A DNA stretch of 9,638 nucleotides, taken from contig CAJXNA010000058.1 of assembly GCA_913056415.1 (NCBI GenBank), forward strand, positions 1 through 9,638. The letters are read 5' to 3'. The DNA is from an uncultured Chloroflexota bacterium. Its GTDB lineage: Bacteria; Chloroflexota; Dehalococcoidia; SM23-28-2; RBG-16-64-32. Position 1 is the stretch's first letter, and every line of letters starts with the position of its first letter. The position numbers were made by a program, and so were the translations under genes. This document shows positions 5,034 to 9,638 of this stretch, one piece after another. The notes beneath the pieces were generated by a model that was not told the origin of the DNA, made no database searches, and saw only the letters and a list, made by a program, of their open reading frames with translations.

Positions 5034-5851
5034 TGCTCCCTCAGCGGGTCGCCGTCTCTATCGTCGGCATACCCGTAATCATCGGCCTCACCCTGCTCGG
5101 CGGCCCCCTATTCACCATCGTCGCTGGCTTCCTCCTGACCGTCGCCGCCCTGGAGTTCTACGCCGCCACTGACCCAACGTCTGCCGGCAGCCAGACACAC
5201 CACCTCCTAGACCAGCGCCCGCTCGCCCTCATCGGCGCCGCCGGCGTCGCCCTCCTCATCGCCGCCGCCGACAACGGCTTCGATTGGTGGACGCGCGCCC
5301 TCGCCCTCCTCGTCCTCCTTCCCTTCCTCCCCATCATCCTCCGCGGCGAGGCCGAGACCGGCCTGCGTGACTGGCTCTGGACGCTCGGTGGTCTCATGTA
5401 CGTGGGCTTCCTCGGGTCCCACTTGATCCTCCTGCGTGACGCCGCCAACGGTCGTGACTGGGTCCTGCTGGCCCTGTTCGCCACCTTCGCCACGGACACC
5501 TCCGCCTACTTCGTGGGCCGCCTCCTGGGCCGTACCAAGATCGCGCCCTCCATCAGCCCCGGCAAGACGCTTGAGGGCGCCCTGGCCGGGTTCGCGGCCG
5601 GCCTCGCCACCGTCCTCATCCTCAACTGGGCGCTGGACATCGGCGCCGGCCTGGAGATCATCCCCCTCGCCTTCCTCCTCCCCGCCCTCGCCCAGTTCGG
5701 CGACCTAGCCGAATCGCTCATCAAGCGCGGCGCCGGCCTTAAAGACGCCTCCCACGCTATACCCGGCCACGGCGGCCTCCTGGACCGCCTGGACAGCGTT
5801 CTGTTTACGGCGCCTTTGGTATACTACTATCTGACATGGATAATCCTGTGA
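5033..5851 (+). CDS. cdsA: Phosphatidate cytidylyltransferase (CDP-diacylglycerol synthase)
   Basis: This integral membrane enzyme converts phosphatidic acid and CTP to CDP-diacylglycerol, the precursor of anionic and zwitterionic phospholipids. The 272 residues are mostly hydrophobic, with about seven or eight predicted membrane segments. The diagnostic C-terminal signature is complete and spans residues 228-254: S-L-I-K-R (228-232), K-D (237-238), the PGHGG loop (244-248) and LDRLD (250-254). An acidic/Thr motif TDTSAYFVGR and SPGKTLEGA lie earlier, as in the family. It starts at ATG 5033, overlapping the uppS stop by one base (TGATG), without its own Shine-Dalgarno, so coupling is likely. 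Its 3' end overlaps dxr by 16 bases and also contains an extended -10 promoter-like element. Confidence 0.96.
   Translation: MLPQRVAVSIVGIPVIIGLTLLGGPLFTIVAGFLLTVAALEFYAATDPTSAGSQTHHLLDQRPLALIGAAGVALLIAAADNGFDWWTRALALLVLLPFLPIILRGEAETGLRDWLWTLGGLMYVGFLGSHLILLRDAANGRDWVLLALFATFATDTSAYFVGRLLGRTKIAPSISPGKTLEGALAGFAAGLATVLILNWALDIGAGLEIIPLAFLLPALAQFGDLAESLIKRGAGLKDASHAIPGHGGLLDRLDSVLFTAPLVYYYLTWIIL
5817..5825 (+). promoter_or_regulatory. Extended -10 promoter-like element just before dxr
   Basis: TGGTATACT (TGn plus TATACT) lies inside the last codons of cdsA, and the -10 ends 10 bases before the dxr ATG at 5836. Transcription would start about 5832, giving a leader of only a few bases, i.e. a leaderless dxr mRNA. 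No clear -35 is present, which is tolerated by extended -10 promoters. The same hexamer occurs inside rseP coding (7190-7195), so chance is possible. Confidence 0.4.
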
Positions 5852-6993
5852 CGGGCCGCCGCATTGGCCTCGTCGTCCTCGGCTCCACGGGCTCTATCGG
5901 TCGCCAGACCCTGGACGTAGTCCGCTCCCTCCCCAAACACTTCAACGTCATCGGCCTCGCCGCCGGCGGAAACGTCACCCTCCTGGAGGAGCAGGCCCGC
6001 GAGTTCAGGCCCCGTCTCATCTACTGCGACCGCGAGAGCGAATACGTTCGCGGCCGCGTCTCCGCCCGCTGGGCCGGCATGGAAGAGATGGCCGCCTACC
6101 CGGACACGGACGTAGTCGTGACGGCCACGCTGGGCATCACCGGCCTTAGCCCCACCCTCGCCGCCCTGCGCGCCGGCAAGACCGTGGCCCTGGCCAACAA
6201 AGAGGTGCTGGTCATGGCCGGCCAGCTCCTTACCGCCGAGGCGAAGCGCCACAGCGCCCAACTGCGGCCCATCGATAGCGAACACTCCGCCATCTGGCAG
6301 TGCCTCTGGGGCGAGCAGCCCGACAGCGTTGAGCGCATCGTCCTCACCGCCTCCGGCGGCCCCTTCCGTGACACGCCGCCCGAAGAGCTGCACCGAGTAA
6401 CCGCGGAGCAAGCGTTGCGACACCCCAACTGGCAGATGGGCCAGAAGATCACCGTAGATAGCGCCACCCTCTTCAACAAGGGGCTGGAGTGCATCGAGGC
6501 CCGCTGGCTGTTCGACGTGCCCCTCGACCGCATAGACGTAATCCTGCACCGCGAAAGCATCGTCCACTCTCTGGTCATGTTTCGGGATGGCTCAGTCAAG
6601 GCCCAACTAGGCGTCCCCGATATGCGTCTACCTATACAATGCGCCCTCACCTACCCGGAGCGTGTGCCCGGCACCGCCGTGCCTCGTCTGGACCTGAGGC
6701 GCATCGGCACATTGAACTTCGGGACACCTGACATGAAACGCTATCCCTGCCTCAGCCTGGCGCTGGAAGCGGGCCGCAACGGCGGCGCCTTCCCCGCCGT
6801 CCTCTGCGCCGCCGATGAGATCGCCGTTCAGCACTTCCTGGCCGGCCATCTCGGCTTCACAGACATCGCCCGCGTCATCGAAGGCGCCCTCGCCGACCAC
6901 ACCGGCCCTGCCAACCCCTCTCTCGACGACATCCTCGCCGCCGACGCCTCAGCCCGCGCCTGGGCCGAGGACTGGGTCAAAGCCAAAACATAG
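5836..6993 (+). CDS. dxr: 1-deoxy-D-xylulose-5-phosphate reductoisomerase
   Basis: DXR converts DXP to MEP with NADPH, the committed step of the non-mevalonate isoprenoid pathway, and is the target of fosmidomycin. The NADPH loop is GSTGSIG (16-22). The metal and substrate ligands align with E. coli: D147 and E149 in DSEHSAIWQ, and E218 in NKGLECIEARWLF. SGGPFRD, the conserved flexible-loop block HRESIVHSLV, and the GVPDMRLPIQ motif are present. Its 385 residues are close to the usual 390-400. ATG 5836 lies 16 bases inside cdsA. It has no Shine-Dalgarno, and an in-frame GTG at 5848 is an alternative start that would overlap the cdsA stop (GTGA). The TGn-TATACT box just upstream could produce a leaderless mRNA starting at this ATG. 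uppS, cdsA and dxr are in a common bacterial order. Confidence 0.97.
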   Translation: MDNPVTGRRIGLVVLGSTGSIGRQTLDVVRSLPKHFNVIGLAAGGNVTLLEEQAREFRPRLIYCDRESEYVRGRVSARWAGMEEMAAYPDTDVVVTATLGITGLSPTLAALRAGKTVALANKEVLVMAGQLLTAEAKRHSAQLRPIDSEHSAIWQCLWGEQPDSVERIVLTASGGPFRDTPPEELHRVTAEQALRHPNWQMGQKITVDSATLFNKGLECIEARWLFDVPLDRIDVILHRESIVHSLVMFRDGSVKAQLGVPDMRLPIQCALTYPERVPGTAVPRLDLRRIGTLNFGTPDMKRYPCLSLALEAGRNGGAFPAVLCAADEIAVQHFLAGHLGFTDIARVIEGALADHTGPANPSLDDILAADASARAWAEDWVKAKT

Positions 6994-7020
6994 CATGATA
7001 CCTAGAGGCAGCTTAGCTTA

Positions 7021-8429
7021 ATGGACATCCTCCTCCAGACAATCCTCCCCTTCGCCGGCATCCTCATAGCTCTCATCGTCATCCACGAGCTCGGTCACTA
7101 CTTCACCGCCAAACTCACCGGAGTCAAGGTACTGGAGGCCGGCATCGGCTACCCACCCCGCGTATGGGGCTTCACCTGGCGCGATACCATATACTCCATC
7201 AACTTGCTGCCTCTGGGCGGCTTCGTGCGCCTCCTTGGCGAAGAAGACCCCAAGGACCCACAGAGCCTCGCCGCCAAACCCCGCTGGATCCGTCTCATCG
7301 TCCTCGCCTCCGGCTCCGGCATGAACTTCATCCTACCAATCTTCCTCTTCGCCGCTATCTTCATCATCCCCCGCGACGTAAACGTGGGCCTCACCCAGAT
7401 TACATCGGTAGTGCAAGACGCGCCGGCATCGCAGGCGGAGCCGGTGAGACTCCCGGACGGCCTTGATCCGGACGAGGCCACCGGCCTGCGCGCCGGTGAC
7501 GTTATCGTCGCCGTCAACGGCAACGAAACACGCAACCCCGCCGAGGTTGGGCGGCAGATCCGGCTCAACCTGGGCGAGACGATAACGATGACCGTGCGCC
7601 GCCCCCTGGACACGGGCGAAGTGGCGTTCATCGACTATCGCATGGAGGCCCGCTGGGCGCCGCCCGATATCGTCCATACCGTCGAGCCTGGCGATACCGT
7701 CAGCTCCGTCTCCAGCTTACTGGGCATCCCCTGGCAATTCGTGCTCCAAGCAGCCGATATCGAGTACCGGTTGACCGAAGGCCAGCAACTTACCATCCCC
7801 GACGCTGATGGCACTATCGCCTACGAAGTGCAGGACACCGACACCGTAGCCCTCGTGGCCCGCCGCCTCGGTATCACCAGAGAGGCCGTCCGGCTGGCCG
7901 CAGGCCTGCCCGACCCGGAAGCGCTCACGCCCGGTCAGGAGCTGCGCTTTACCCAGGGCCCTACCGGCATCACCATAGCTACCTGGAACCCCGCCTTCAT
8001 CGAGACTGAGAGCTTCCCGCCCTGGGAGGCCGTCCCCAAGGGCCTGAGCGAATACGGCGATACGCTGGTCCTGTTCCGGAACGAGGTCGTTTCCTGGTTC
8101 AGAGGCGGCTCCAGCCCCCAGTTCGCCGGGCCCGTGGGCATCGCCCAGGCCACCGGCGAGATCGTGGAGCAGTCGGGATGGATAGCCCTCCTGGAACTGG
8201 CCGCCCTCCTCTCCTTCAACCTCGGCATCATCAACATCCTGCCCCTACCCATGCTGGACGGCGGACGTATCGCCTTCGTTGTCTTGGAAATCATCCGCGG
8301 CGGTCGTAGGATCGCCCCCGAGAAGGAGGCGTTAGTGCATCTAGTGGGCCTGGCGCTTATCATTAGCCTGGCAGTTGGCATCACTGTCCTTGATGTCCAA
8401 CGCATAATCGGAGGGGAGAGCCTGTTCAG

Positions 8430-8433
<4 letters not shown>
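7021..8433 (+). CDS. rseP: RseP/RasP-type site-2 intramembrane metalloprotease with inserted tandem LysM repeats
   Basis: This polytopic zinc protease (M50 family) cleaves membrane-embedded substrates such as anti-sigma factors and signal-peptide remnants. TM1 (about 5-24) carries the catalytic HELGH at residues 22-26. TM2 is at about 90-117. The extracytoplasmic part holds a PDZ domain (about 123-215, with GLRAGDVIVAVNG from 155). TM3 (about 387-406) precedes the NILPLPMLDGG motif with the third zinc ligand Asp413, and TM4 lies at about 439-458. The usual length is 340-450; this one is 470 because about 95 residues (216-311) are inserted after the PDZ. They form two LysM-like repeats, and the normal sequence resumes at GPTGITI (313-319). 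The ATG at 7021 follows dxr by 27 bases. A GAGG at 7005-7008 is a distant Shine-Dalgarno. Its 3' end overlaps ispG as ATGA. Confidence 0.95.
7675..7953 (+). other. Tandem LysM-like domains inside rseP
   Basis: Residues 219-260 read like a LysM module: H-T-V-x-PGDTV, then SSVSSLLGI, a second helix, and LTEGQQLTIP. Residues 267-311 repeat the pattern: YEV-x3-DTV, ALVARRLGI, AVRLAAGL, and LTPGQELRF. The two align with shared DTV, V, LGI, AA and LT-GQ-L positions. This is the beta-alpha-alpha-beta LysM signature (about 44 aa), a fold known to bind N-acetylglucosamine-containing polymers. By site-2 protease topology the region lies outside the cytoplasmic membrane. Confidence 0.85.
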
Positions 8434-9629
<1,196 letters not shown>

Positions 9630-9638
9630 CGCGAGGCC

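Noticed and set aside
7190..7195. TATACT inside rseP as a promoter
   Set aside because: It lies deep in coding sequence, has no TGn extension, and no gene begins nearby. It shows that the hexamer can occur by chance.

Overview
The window is a GC-rich stretch of bacterial chromosome carrying a conserved housekeeping operon on the + strand. The operon order is rpsB-tsf-pyrH-frr-uppS-cdsA-dxr-rseP-ispG. On its left, mostly on the - strand, are a D-aminoacyl-tRNA deacylase (dtd) and an FmdB-type zinc-ribbon gene. The 3' end of a DUF1059-type small protein gene (+ strand) sits at the very left edge. The gene order, the short EF-Ts (about 167 aa), the C-ending codon bias and the FmdB neighbour suggest a Chloroflexota bacterium, perhaps Dehalococcoidia or a relative. 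This placement is inference from memory of gene order and protein length, not from a search.

Layout. Positions 1-156 hold the tail of the DUF1059 gene. It converges with dtd (160-624, -) across only 3 bases. The fmdB-like gene (730-1017, -) ends in a clear intrinsic terminator (679-710) that separates it from dtd. Between fmdB and rpsB lies a 198-bp divergent promoter region. It shows two back-to-back promoters with 17-bp spacers and extended -10 motifs, and each predicted transcript begins at or next to a small hairpin. From 1216 to 9629 nine genes run in one direction. Most are packed with gaps of 3-10 bases or overlaps of 1-16 bases; the larger gaps are before uppS (45-57 bases, depending on the start) and before rseP (27 bases). 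An extra TGn-TATACT promoter-like element lies at the end of cdsA, 10 bases before the dxr start codon.

How the genes work together. rpsB, tsf and frr serve translation. pyrH makes UDP. dxr and ispG are two steps of the MEP isoprenoid pathway, and uppS uses its products to make the undecaprenyl carrier lipid. cdsA makes CDP-diacylglycerol for phospholipids. rseP is a membrane-embedded site-2 protease.

The most unusual object is in rseP. Its extracytoplasmic region carries two tandem LysM-like repeats (about residues 219-260 and 267-311), inserted between the PDZ domain and the segment leading to the third membrane helix. LysM modules bind peptidoglycan-type glycans, so this looks like an intramembrane protease with a built-in cell-wall or glycan sensor. 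The second oddity is a roughly 125-residue acidic Ala/Pro/Glu-rich tail on ribosomal protein S2. The rest of the window is conventional.
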